A stretch of 16,393 bases of DNA from Pseudomonadota bacterium (GTDB taxonomy: Bacteria; Pseudomonadota; Alphaproteobacteria; Rickettsiales; SXRF01), in NCBI GenBank assembly GCA_028873275.1, contig JAGWLJ010000005.1:1-16393 (forward strand). The letters run 5' to 3'. The notes under the pieces are model-generated. The model was not told where the DNA came from and did not search any database. It saw nothing but the letters and a program-made list of their open reading frames with translations. Position numbers and translations under genes: made by a program. Shown piece by piece: positions 6,561-12,820 of this stretch (within the stretch, counting starts at the first letter, position 1; each line of letters begins with the position of its first letter).

Positions 6561-6806
6561 ATGCATACAGACAATGATATCAGCCGCCTCACTTCGAAGC
6601 ATCAGGCTACCGTGCCGCGCCGCATACGCCAGGTGCTCGGCCTGAAAGGCGGCGATGCGGTTCGCTTCCGCGTCAAGGGGAAGCAGGTCGTACTGGAGAA
6701 AGCCTCGAGGCGGGATAAGGAATACCGGGATTATCTCAAATCCCTCGATGCCATGCTGGCGGAATGGCATTCTCCGGAAGACGATGAATTGTTCAAAGAT
6801 CTCTGA
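6561..6806 (+). CDS. AbrB/MazE-family antitoxin
   Basis: An 81-residue protein with an N-terminal SpoVT/AbrB swapped-hairpin DNA-binding domain (about residues 7-46: SRLTSKHQATVPRRIRQVLG, then GDAVRFRVKGKQVVLEK) and an acidic C-terminal tail (SPEDDELFKDL) of the kind that wraps and blocks a MazF-like toxin. It would neutralise the PemK/MazF-type toxin encoded 2 bp downstream and repress its own promoter through the palindromic site immediately upstream. No Shine-Dalgarno is visible before the ATG, which follows the operator by one base, so leaderless initiation is plausible when transcription starts at the local promoter. It sits inside the homogentisate operon, 20 bp after hmgA. Confidence 0.9.
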   Translation: MHTDNDISRLTSKHQATVPRRIRQVLGLKGGDAVRFRVKGKQVVLEKASRRDKEYRDYLKSLDAMLAEWHSPEDDELFKDL

Positions 6807-6808
6807 TC

Positions 6809-7165
6809 ATGCAGGCCACGTACGATATCTTTGATGTGGTCAGGGTGCCGTTTCCTTTTTCCGATTTAAGCCATCACAAGCGGCGGCCGGCATTGGTCAT
6901 TTCGTCGCATGCGGCCTTTGGCCAGGGTTCACGCCATGCAGTAGTCGCCATGATTACCGGCGCGCATCATTCGTCCTTCCCGCTCGACGTGCTGCTGACG
7001 CAGCCTGAACAGGCCGGCCTGCCCAAAACCAGTACGCTGCGCATGAAGCTCTTTACCATCGAGCAGTCGCTGATCGAGAAAAAACTGGGGCGCCTGCGCC
7101 CGAAGGATCGCCAGAACGCAGCGGCTTCCCTGCGCGCGCTTATCCCGCTTTTGAAAAAAGGATAG
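6809..7165 (+). CDS. PemK/MazF-family toxin (probable mRNA interferase)
   Basis: A 118-residue protein of the PemK/MazF fold, usual size. The N-terminal strand motif DVVRVPFPFSDLSHHKRRPA (about 9-28) with the following LVIS, and the region TLRMKLFTIEQSLI (about 76-90) match the family's substrate-binding and catalytic face. Toxins of this family are sequence-specific endoribonucleases held inactive by the cognate antitoxin; here that is the AbrB-type protein ending 2 bp upstream. The specificity of cleavage cannot be predicted from sequence. The reading frame is intact, so the pair is probably functional. It lies 2 bp upstream of fah, so readthrough from the TA promoter would feed the catabolic genes fah and maiA. 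Confidence 0.9.
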   Translation: MQATYDIFDVVRVPFPFSDLSHHKRRPALVISSHAAFGQGSRHAVVAMITGAHHSSFPLDVLLTQPEQAGLPKTSTLRMKLFTIEQSLIEKKLGRLRPKDRQNAAASLRALIPLLKKG

Positions 7166-7167
7166 CC

Positions 7168-8163
7168 ATGAAACTCGCCTCGTTCAAAAATCCCGATAGC
7201 CGCGACGGCACGTTGATCGTCGTCAGCCGCGATCTCAAAACCGCCGTCAATGTCGAGGGTATCGTGCCAACCTTGCAGGAGGCGCTCGAGAATTGGCAGG
7301 GCGTATTTCCCGATCTAGACGAGACCTATGGCATGCTCAACGCCGGGCAGGCGCGCGATGCCTTCGCGCTCGATATCGGCAAGCTCGCCGCCCCCCTGCC
7401 CCGCGCCTATCAGTGGCTCGACGGCTCGGCCTATGTTAATCATGTCGAGCTGGTGCGCCGGTCACGCGGCGTCGAGATGCCGGAGAGCTTCTGGACCGAC
7501 CCGCTGATGTACCAGGGCGAATCCGACTGGCTGCTGGGCGCGCGTGACGATATTCCGGTGTCGGACGAGAAATTCGGCATCGATTTCGAGGCTGAGATCG
7601 CCGTCATCACCGACGATGTACCGATGGGCGTCACGCCCGAAGATGCCGCCGGCCATATCAAGCTGATCGCGCTGGTCAACGATGTGTCCTTGCGTTACCT
7701 CGCCATGAGCGAGATCGCCAAGGGCTTCGGCTTCCTGCAGGCCAAGCCGGCCACCGCCTTCTCGCCGGTGGCGGTGACACCCGATGAGCTGGGCGACGCC
7801 TGGAAAGACGGCAAAGTGCATCTGCCGCTGCTCACGCAATATAACGGCAGAGAATTCGGCCGCCCCAACGCCGGTGTCGACATGGTGTTCAATTTTCCTT
7901 TCCTGATCGCCCACGCGGCGCGCACGCGCTTTCTCACCGCCGGCACCATTCTCGGCTCGGGCACGGTATCGAACAAGGATAAGAGCGTCGGCTCCTCCTG
8001 CATCGTCGAGAAGCGCACCATCGAGAAACTGGAAACCGGCGAATCGACCACGCCGTTCATGAAATACGGCGACACGGTGAAAATTGAAATGCGCGACGCC
8101 GCCGGGCAGTCCATTTTCGGCGCCATCGAGCAGAAAATCGTGCCCTACCGGTACAAGCCATGA
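7168..8163 (+). CDS. fah: Fumarylacetoacetate hydrolase family protein (fumarylacetoacetase)
   Basis: A 331-residue FAH-fold enzyme with an extra N-terminal domain (about 1-110) and the catalytic FAH domain after it. Metal ligands E141 and E143 (DFEAEIAVI) and D172 (NDVSLRYL) are in the expected order. It would hydrolyse 4-fumarylacetoacetate to fumarate and acetoacetate, the final step of homogentisate degradation, in the cytosol. The genes hmgA upstream and maiA downstream (ATGA overlap of 4 bp) support this substrate over other FAH-family reactions. An AAAAAAGGATAG stretch just before the ATG acts as RBS. Only 2 bp separate it from the toxin gene, so no private promoter is evident. Confidence 0.93.
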   Translation: MKLASFKNPDSRDGTLIVVSRDLKTAVNVEGIVPTLQEALENWQGVFPDLDETYGMLNAGQARDAFALDIGKLAAPLPRAYQWLDGSAYVNHVELVRRSRGVEMPESFWTDPLMYQGESDWLLGARDDIPVSDEKFGIDFEAEIAVITDDVPMGVTPEDAAGHIKLIALVNDVSLRYLAMSEIAKGFGFLQAKPATAFSPVAVTPDELGDAWKDGKVHLPLLTQYNGREFGRPNAGVDMVFNFPFLIAHAARTRFLTAGTILGSGTVSNKDKSVGSSCIVEKRTIEKLETGESTTPFMKYGDTVKIEMRDAAGQSIFGAIEQKIVPYRYKP

Positions 8164-8849
8164 AACTCTACACCTACTTCGCCTCCTCCGGCGCCTACCG
8201 CGTGCGCATCGCGCTGGCGCTCAAGGGCCTTAAGGCCGACATGGAGTTCGTCAACCTCACTAAAGGAGAGCAGCAGAGCAGCGCCTATGCCGCTATCAAC
8301 CCGCAGCGTCTCGTCCCCAGCTTTATCGATGACGGCAACGTGCTGACGCAGTCGCTGGCCATCATCGAGTATCTGGAGGAAAAATATCCCGCCCCTCCGC
8401 TGCTGCCGCTGACGCCGGTCGAGCGGGCGCGCGCGCGGGCCATTGCGCACGCCATGGCCTCCGATATCGGGCCGCTTAACAACCTCAAGATCCGCAAGTA
8501 CATCAAAACCACCTTGAGAATTGATGAGCGTGAGTGGATACAGCACTGGACGCAGGATGGCCTGACCGGCGTGGAGGCGATGCTGGCGAAAAGCCCCGAG
8601 ACGGGGCGTTTCTGCCACGGCGCTTTCCCGACGCTGGCCGATTGCGTGCTGGTGCCGCAGCTGTATCATGCGCGGCGGTTCGGCTGCAATCTTTCGGCTT
8701 TCCCGACGCTCACCCGCATCGAGGCGACCTGCAACGAACTGCCCGCCTTCCAGCAGGCGCATCCGGCGAACCAACCCGATGCTACGGAGCAAGCCAATGG
8801 AGCCCAAGGAAGAGCTGGAAATTCTCGAATATCTCCGCGAAAATCCTGA
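8160..8849 (+). CDS. maiA: Maleylacetoacetate isomerase (zeta-class GST)
   Basis: A 229-residue glutathione S-transferase of the zeta/MaiA type that isomerises 4-maleylacetoacetate to 4-fumarylacetoacetate using glutathione, linking HmgA to Fah. The N-terminal thioredoxin-like domain carries the SSGAYRVRIAL motif (9-19) with the catalytic serine and the glutathione-binding segment LVPSF and QSLAIIEYLEE (about 51-73). The C-terminal helical domain has TLADCVLVPQLYHARRF and ends in the family-typical AHPANQPDA. A further 21 residues (TEQANGAQGRAGNSRISPRK plus one serine) run beyond the usual end and overlap the next gene in another frame; they look non-conserved. Start and fah stop share ATGA, so translation is probably coupled. 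Confidence 0.93.
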   Translation: MKLYTYFASSGAYRVRIALALKGLKADMEFVNLTKGEQQSSAYAAINPQRLVPSFIDDGNVLTQSLAIIEYLEEKYPAPPLLPLTPVERARARAIAHAMASDIGPLNNLKIRKYIKTTLRIDEREWIQHWTQDGLTGVEAMLAKSPETGRFCHGAFPTLADCVLVPQLYHARRFGCNLSAFPTLTRIEATCNELPAFQQAHPANQPDATEQANGAQGRAGNSRISPRKS

Positions 8850-9303
8850 AAAACCGCCGCAGCGCCGCCAGTGGCTCGGGCCGGTCAACCACAAATACCA
8901 GCTGCTGACCTATCTTTCCGGCGGCAATGGCCAAGAACGGGCGGAAACGATTCTAAAAAAGATAACCGGCTATCTTGATGCGGCACTGAATCTTCAAAAT
9001 GCTGGCCCGTCAGGCCACATCGCAGCGGGGCGTTTTTCCGCCATCCCCACTCTACCCGAAGATGTTGCCCGAGATGCCGGGCTGCGCTATATTCCCCATG
9101 AATTCGTTTTCCACGAGGACGACAAGCGCCGGCTCGACGAATATATCGCCGGACGATGGGCGGAACTGCGGCAGGCCATGTCCTACAGCTCAGGCTCCGG
9201 AGGCGTATTTCCCGGCGAACCGCTGGGAAAATGGGCGGATAGCCTGATGCGCCGCCGCTCCTCGCGCCTGAAGGGAGAAAAACCTTTTAGATTTATTGCT
9301 TAA
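8797..9303 (+). CDS. Hypothetical protein, 168 aa, downstream of maiA
   Basis: I do not recognise a family. It begins MEPKEELEILEYLRENPEKP, is charged and soluble-looking, with no signal peptide or membrane helix. A glycine/serine-rich loop (SYSSGSGGVFPGEP, about 129-142) lies before a basic C-terminus (MRRRSSRLKGEKPFRFIA). The ATG at 8797 is chosen because a GGAG at 8786-8789 lies 7 bases upstream; the frame is open further upstream but inside maiA. It overlaps maiA by 53 bp, an unusually long same-strand overlap, and would be the last gene of the homogentisate operon, since a good promoter begins within its last codons (9296). A role in the pathway is not demonstrated by sequence. Confidence 0.65.
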   Translation: MEPKEELEILEYLRENPEKPPQRRQWLGPVNHKYQLLTYLSGGNGQERAETILKKITGYLDAALNLQNAGPSGHIAAGRFSAIPTLPEDVARDAGLRYIPHEFVFHEDDKRRLDEYIAGRWAELRQAMSYSSGSGGVFPGEPLGKWADSLMRRRSSRLKGEKPFRFIA

Positions 9304-9324
9304 TTGCGGCTTATAGTGTATAAT
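9296..9324 (+). promoter_or_regulatory. Sigma70-type promoter for the response regulator gene
   Basis: TTGCTT (9296-9301) and a perfect TATAAT (9319-9324) are separated by exactly 17 bp. It lies at the end of the 168-aa gene and 30 bases before the response-regulator start, so transcription should begin near 9331. It marks a transcription unit separate from the homogentisate operon. Confidence 0.65.
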
Positions 9325-9354
9325 AATTAACATTTAACGCCGAGGAGATTTGGA

Positions 9355-9915
9355 ATGCCGTCTGGGAAAAAAGTAGCCGTTCTTGCCGAGGACGACCAGC
9401 AGGTGCGTCAATTTATGGAGACATTCCTGAAAATGAGTGGCTACGAGGTTCATTCCTTCGATAACGGCATTACCGCTTTTGGAAAACTCCGTGATCTGCG
9501 CATCGCCGGAACACCGGCAGATTTACTACTAACCGATAACGACATGCCTGGCACCGATCAGGGCGCAAATCTGGTAGAACAGTGGCGCAAGGAAGAAAAA
9601 AATAATACCGCACTTCCATCAACGCCCATCGTCATGATGTCAGGCAATACTATCAGCAAGGCAGGAACGAATTTAACCGACATTGCAGCACAAAATTCCG
9701 CCGTGTTTCGTCCGAAACCACTTTCCCCCGCTGCTTTGCCTCAAGCCATTCAGGAAGCAGAAGCGCTGGCCAGCGGTTTGACCAAGGCACTTCAATCTTC
9801 ACAAGGTCCCACTAGCGCTCCTAATCCTCCCGGCACGCCGTCTCCCAAATGGGCGGCAAACGAGACTCCCGGTATCCGCCTGAAATCCGATCGTCCGACC
9901 TCTCCTTCGTTGTAA
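9355..9915 (+). CDS. Stand-alone response regulator receiver-domain protein
   Basis: A 186-residue protein with a CheY-like receiver domain (about 5-135): acidic pair D13/D14 (AEDD), phosphoacceptor D61 in LLTDNDMPG, S96 in VMMSGN and K121 in FRPKP, all the key residues. No DNA-binding or enzymatic output domain follows; the last 50 residues (from about 137) are rich in Ser, Pro and Thr and probably disordered. It should be phosphorylated by a histidine kinase not present in the window and act by protein contact. A GAGGAG Shine-Dalgarno lies 8 bases before the ATG. It overlaps the next gene by one base (TAATG), so the receiver protein and the thioredoxin-NHL protein are probably made together. 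Confidence 0.88.
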   Translation: MPSGKKVAVLAEDDQQVRQFMETFLKMSGYEVHSFDNGITAFGKLRDLRIAGTPADLLLTDNDMPGTDQGANLVEQWRKEEKNNTALPSTPIVMMSGNTISKAGTNLTDIAAQNSAVFRPKPLSPAALPQAIQEAEALASGLTKALQSSQGPTSAPNPPGTPSPKWAANETPGIRLKSDRPTSPSL

Positions 9916-11843
9916 TGAGTAAATCCGCCCGGATTTTTTTCTTCCTGCCGCTGCTGATGGCGCTATTATTCGCGCCGGGTCGAACCGCCGCCGAGGAATC
10001 CATGCCCGCCACCAACCTCCACCGCCTGATCGCCTCACACCCGCAGGGCTGGCTCAACACCGCGCGGCCGCTGACGGCGGAAGACCTTCAGGGCCGCATC
10101 ATCCTGCTCGATTTCTGGACCTATTGCTGCATCAACTGCATGCATGTCATCCCCGACCTCAAATACCTCGAGGAAAAATTCGGGCCGGAGCTGACGGTGA
10201 TCGGCGTGCACTCCGCCAAATTCAAGAACGAGCGCGACAGCGAGAACATCAGAAGTGCCATTCTGCGTTACGGCATCCATCATCCGGTGGTCAATGATTT
10301 CGATTTCTCGGTGTGGCAGGGCTTCGGCGTGCGCGCCTGGCCCACTTTCGTGCTGATCAACCCCAAAGGCACCATCGAGGAAATCTATTCCGGCGAAGGC
10401 AACCGCGAGGCCGTGGCGCGCGACATCGAACGCCTGCAAAGCAAATATGCCGGTAAAATCAACACCGCACCGCTGCCCCTCGCGCTCGAAGCGGACAAGC
10501 AGCCGCCAACTGTTCTCTCCTTCCCCGGCAAGCTGGCCTATGCGCCCGATTTCAAAGGCAGGCCCGCCCTGTTCGTCTCCGATTCCGGCCACCAGCGCAT
10601 CGTCGCCATGACGCCGGACGGCAGCATCATCGACAGCATCGGCTCCGGCAGCATCGGCCGCAGCGACGGCGCCTTCGACGCGGCCAGCTTCCACACGCCG
10701 CAGGGCCTGGCCTATAACCATGGCATTCTCTACATCGCCGATACCGACAATCACCTGCTGCGCGCCGCCGATTTCGCCACGCGCCAGGTCACCACGCTGG
10801 CCGGCACCGGCAAGCAGGGATATGAACGCAGCGCGCAAAACAAGCCGGCGCTGGAAACGCCGCTGGCCTCGCCGTGGGACGTCGCGTTTTATCCGGACGA
10901 GCGGCACCTCGCCATCGCCATGGCCGGCACGCATCAGCTATGGAGCTACGACCTCGATAAAAAAACCGTCAGCGTTATCGCCGGCAACGGGCGGGAATCC
11001 ATCGACGACGGCCGCTATCCCTATAACTCGCTGTCGCAGCCCAGCGGCCTGTCGGCGGCGACTGGCAAACTGTATTTCGTCGACTCGGAAACGAGCAGCC
11101 TGCGCGTTTTTGATGGCGGCGAAGTCAAAACCTTGATTGGCACCGGCCTGTTCGATTTCGGCTATGCCGAGGGCAGGCGCGGCGTCGCCCTTATGCAGCA
11201 CCCGCTGGGGCTCTATGCCGATACGGCAGCGGTATACATCGCCGATTCCTACAATCATTCCATCCGCCGCTTCGACCCGGCCACCGGCATGCTGTCCAAC
11301 TTCGCCGGGCACGGCGCGCGCGGCAGCAAGGACGGCGCGCTGGCCGAAGCCGAGTTCAACGAGCCCAACGACGTGCTGAAAATCGGCAACACCCTCTATA
11401 TCGCCGACACCAATAACAATGCCATTCGCCTGATCAATCTCGACAGCAAACAGGTGTCTGCCCTGCCGGTCACGCAGCCATTCGCTGCCGAATTTTCTGA
11501 TAACCTGCCCGGCCTGCAGCCGCTTCCCGCCATGCGCGTAGCGGCTGATGCGCCGCTGGCGGTCACTTTCCCGCTGGCGCCGGGCTGGCATATCAACAAG
11601 GACGCGCCGAGCTTCCTGGCGCTGTTTGACGCTGATAAGAAACCGCTGGCCTCCTTCGACACAGGTTCTTTGAAAGAAGGCCACGCCACCCTGCCTGCGC
11701 TTAAGGCCGGGGCATATACCCTGCAGGCCACCCTCTATTACTGCCAGGACAAGGAAGGCGCGCAGTGCCTGCTCAAGAGTTTCAGCCTGATGCTCCACGC
11801 GAAAGCCGGCGGCCATGCGGAAATCGTTTTGCCGTTACAGTAG
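9915..11843 (+). CDS. Exported thioredoxin-like/NHL-repeat protein (NHLRC2-like)
   Basis: A 642-residue protein. Residues 1-26 form a signal peptide (hydrophobic FFFLPLLMALLFAPG, likely cut near TAA-EE). A thioredoxin-like domain follows (about 35-190) with active-site WTYCCINCMH; the CxxC is C72-I-N-C75. Then comes a beta-propeller of NHL-type blades with YIADTDNHLLR, YFVDSETSSLRVFD, YIADSYNHSIRRFD and YIADTNNNAIRLIN. A C-terminal beta domain (about 555-642) has two further cysteines in YYCQDKEGAQC, recalling DsbD-alpha-like folds. The architecture matches NHLRC2-type proteins; a periplasmic thiol-redox role is inferred. The start at 9915 gives the signal peptide directly and overlaps the response-regulator stop as TAATG; the frame is open upstream but inside that gene. 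Confidence 0.88.
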   Translation: MSKSARIFFFLPLLMALLFAPGRTAAEESMPATNLHRLIASHPQGWLNTARPLTAEDLQGRIILLDFWTYCCINCMHVIPDLKYLEEKFGPELTVIGVHSAKFKNERDSENIRSAILRYGIHHPVVNDFDFSVWQGFGVRAWPTFVLINPKGTIEEIYSGEGNREAVARDIERLQSKYAGKINTAPLPLALEADKQPPTVLSFPGKLAYAPDFKGRPALFVSDSGHQRIVAMTPDGSIIDSIGSGSIGRSDGAFDAASFHTPQGLAYNHGILYIADTDNHLLRAADFATRQVTTLAGTGKQGYERSAQNKPALETPLASPWDVAFYPDERHLAIAMAGTHQLWSYDLDKKTVSVIAGNGRESIDDGRYPYNSLSQPSGLSAATGKLYFVDSETSSLRVFDGGEVKTLIGTGLFDFGYAEGRRGVALMQHPLGLYADTAAVYIADSYNHSIRRFDPATGMLSNFAGHGARGSKDGALAEAEFNEPNDVLKIGNTLYIADTNNNAIRLINLDSKQVSALPVTQPFAAEFSDNLPGLQPLPAMRVAADAPLAVTFPLAPGWHINKDAPSFLALFDADKKPLASFDTGSLKEGHATLPALKAGAYTLQATLYYCQDKEGAQCLLKSFSLMLHAKAGGHAEIVLPLQ

Positions 11844-11885
11844 CGACTGAAAAAGCATGATTTTTAAAATTTGTTAACCATTTGT

Positions 11886-11914
11886 TTTACAATGGCTCCT
11901 TTTTCTGCTATTAT
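11886..11914 (+). promoter_or_regulatory. Sigma70-type promoter of the structured leader and small membrane protein
   Basis: TTTACA (11886-11891) and TATTAT (11909-11914) each match consensus at five of six positions and are separated by exactly 17 bp. Transcription would start near 11921, leaving a leader of about 95 nt before the ATG at 12016. Confidence 0.6.
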
Positions 11915-11941
11915 TATTGTGTTTTTAGGCTGAGGTGTTTT

Positions 11942-11998
11942 CCCCTGCGATTGAGTTTGTAGGGTTTCTCAGTCCAGGGGGTACAAGAAAAACCCTGC
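11942..11998 (+). promoter_or_regulatory. Structured 5' leader: long hairpin with loop complementary to downstream leader
   Basis: The 5' arm 11942-11955 (CCCCTG, bulged C, GATTGAG) pairs with 11968-11980 (CTCAGTC CAGGGG): 13 base pairs with one bulge and one G-U pair, closing a 12-nt loop (11956-11967). The loop segment 11959-11967 (GTAGGGTTT) is complementary over 9 nt, with one G-U pair, to 11990-11998 (AAACCCTGC). This allows a pseudoknot or a switch between two pairings, and the downstream strand ends only 7 nt before the AGGAG ribosome-binding site. There is no U-tract, so it is not an intrinsic terminator. I do not recognise it as a named riboswitch class; a cis-regulatory role is inferred from position and pairing. 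Confidence 0.5.
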
Positions 11999-12015
11999 TT
12001 GTTTAGGAGACGGAC

Positions 12016-12345
12016 ATGAACCGTTTCGTAAAGCGTCTGTGCTGGTCGCTGTTCTGTGGGCTGCTTGCGGTTGCGATCTTCGGCATTGCGAGCTTGCTCA
12101 CAATGCCGGAAGAAGAGCTAAAGTACCGCGTCGGTTGGCTGACCTTGATCTTCTTGATTAAGGCTATGGAGAGCTGGCACTATTATGATGTCGAAGATGA
12201 CGTCAGTAAGCAGCGCGCTAGGAAGTGGCGGTGGTTCTGGTACCGGCTTACCCACAAGGTGCCGCCGCCGCAACTCGTAGAGTGTCAGGTAGAGGTCTTC
12301 CCCCTCGACCCCACCCCCGGCATTCCGGCTCGCGACGTCCACTAA
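12016..12345 (+). CDS. Small inner-membrane protein, unknown function (109 aa)
   Basis: I do not recognise a family. Two hydrophobic helices are visible, about residues 8-29 (LCWSLFCGLLAVAIFGIASL) and 38-52 (RVGWLTLIFLIKAM), separated by an acidic loop PEEELK. After them comes a charged, tryptophan-rich segment (about 68-78, ARKWRWFWYRL) that could lie along the membrane, and a proline-rich end. The start has a clear AGGAG Shine-Dalgarno 6 bases upstream of the ATG. It is a single-gene unit: its own promoter at 11886-11914, a structured leader and an intrinsic terminator 17 bp after the stop. The regulatory architecture around such a small protein suggests controlled expression, but the signal is unknown. 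Confidence 0.75.
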   Translation: MNRFVKRLCWSLFCGLLAVAIFGIASLLTMPEEELKYRVGWLTLIFLIKAMESWHYYDVEDDVSKQRARKWRWFWYRLTHKVPPPQLVECQVEVFPLDPTPGIPARDVH

Positions 12346-12362
12346 CTAGCTAGACGCAACAA

Positions 12363-12404
12363 CAACAAGCCGCTCGGCCCTGCCGAGTGGCTTGTTGCAT
12401 TTTG
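12363..12404 (+). terminator. Rho-independent terminator
   Basis: CAACAAGCCGCTCGG (12363-12377) pairs with CCGAGTGGCTTGTTG (12383-12397) through 15 pairs with one G-U, closing a 5-nt loop CCCTG, followed by CATTTT. It ends the 109-aa membrane-protein unit. The stem may also help stop minus-strand transcription from the EF-hand gene at 12427, though on that strand no run of T follows. Confidence 0.88.
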
Positions 12405-12426
12405 GGCTCCTACTATCTGCCGACAG

Positions 12427-12756
12427 TTATTTCCCGGACGGATTTCCTGAATTTCTCTGCTGGCGCATGGCGCGGAAGCGGTCGCGCATCTTCTCGTCAA
12501 AGGCTTTCATTTCATCCTTGGTGATTTTGCCGTCGCCGTTGGCGTCGATCTCCTTGAAGCGATCTTCGGCATGGGCCAGCCATTCCTTCTTGGTGACATA
12601 GCCTTTGCCAGCCGGGTCCATCTTGCTCCAGTATCTATCGAAGCCTTTGAGCTGGGCATTGGCCGGAGGATTGGCGGGCGCAGCCGGTGGCGCATCGGCA
12701 GCCAGCGCCTGCAGGGGAAGAAGAGAAATTGCGGCAACGAGAACAAGGCGTTTCAT
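12427..12756 (-). CDS. Periplasmic EF-hand calcium-binding protein
   Basis: A 109-residue protein with a signal peptide (MKRLVLVAAISLLPLQALAA, cut near residue 20), an Ala/Pro-rich linker (22-34) and two EF-hand loops. The second, DANGDGKITKDE (71-82), is canonical with all calcium ligands; the first, DPAGKGYVTKKE (47-58), lacks acidic residues at positions 3 and 5 and probably binds calcium poorly or not at all. The tail is basic (about 88-101). The ATG at 12754-12756 is preferred over upstream in-frame starts because it begins the signal peptide and has an AGGAG about 7 bases before it. It is the last gene of the minus-strand run, 64 bp after the HIT gene. A calcium-sensing or buffering role is family inference. 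Confidence 0.85.
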   Translation of the reverse strand: MKRLVLVAAISLLPLQALAADAPPAAPANPPANAQLKGFDRYWSKMDPAGKGYVTKKEWLAHAEDRFKEIDANGDGKITKDEMKAFDEKMRDRFRAMRQQRNSGNPSGK

Positions 12757-12820
12757 AAAGGAGCTCCTGAAGTGATAACCGGCGCGAGCATAAAACCGAT
12801 CGCGGAAAAGCAAAAGGATT

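Noticed and set aside
10035..11816. Two long minus-strand open frames opposite the thioredoxin-NHL gene
   Set aside because: They are shadows of the plus-strand gene, which has a signal peptide, CxxC and NHL blades; the minus translations show no domain.
11844..11875. Possible terminator after the thioredoxin-NHL gene (AAAAA...TTTTT)
   Set aside because: The pairing is A-T only with no GC stem, so it is not supportable as an intrinsic terminator.
11942..11980. Leader hairpin as an intrinsic terminator or attenuator
   Set aside because: The stem is strong but is followed by GTACAAGAAAAA on the plus strand with no run of T, so termination there is unlikely.
12759..12768. Palindrome AGGAGCTCCT just before the EF-hand gene
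   Set aside because: Half of it is the Shine-Dalgarno of that gene; a 10-bp symmetry around an SD is probably chance, and it cannot fold as a loopless hairpin.
12779..12806. Weak CGCGA/TCGCG hairpin between the HIT and EF-hand genes
   Set aside because: Only 5 base pairs with a 12-nt loop and no T-run; not enough to call a terminator.
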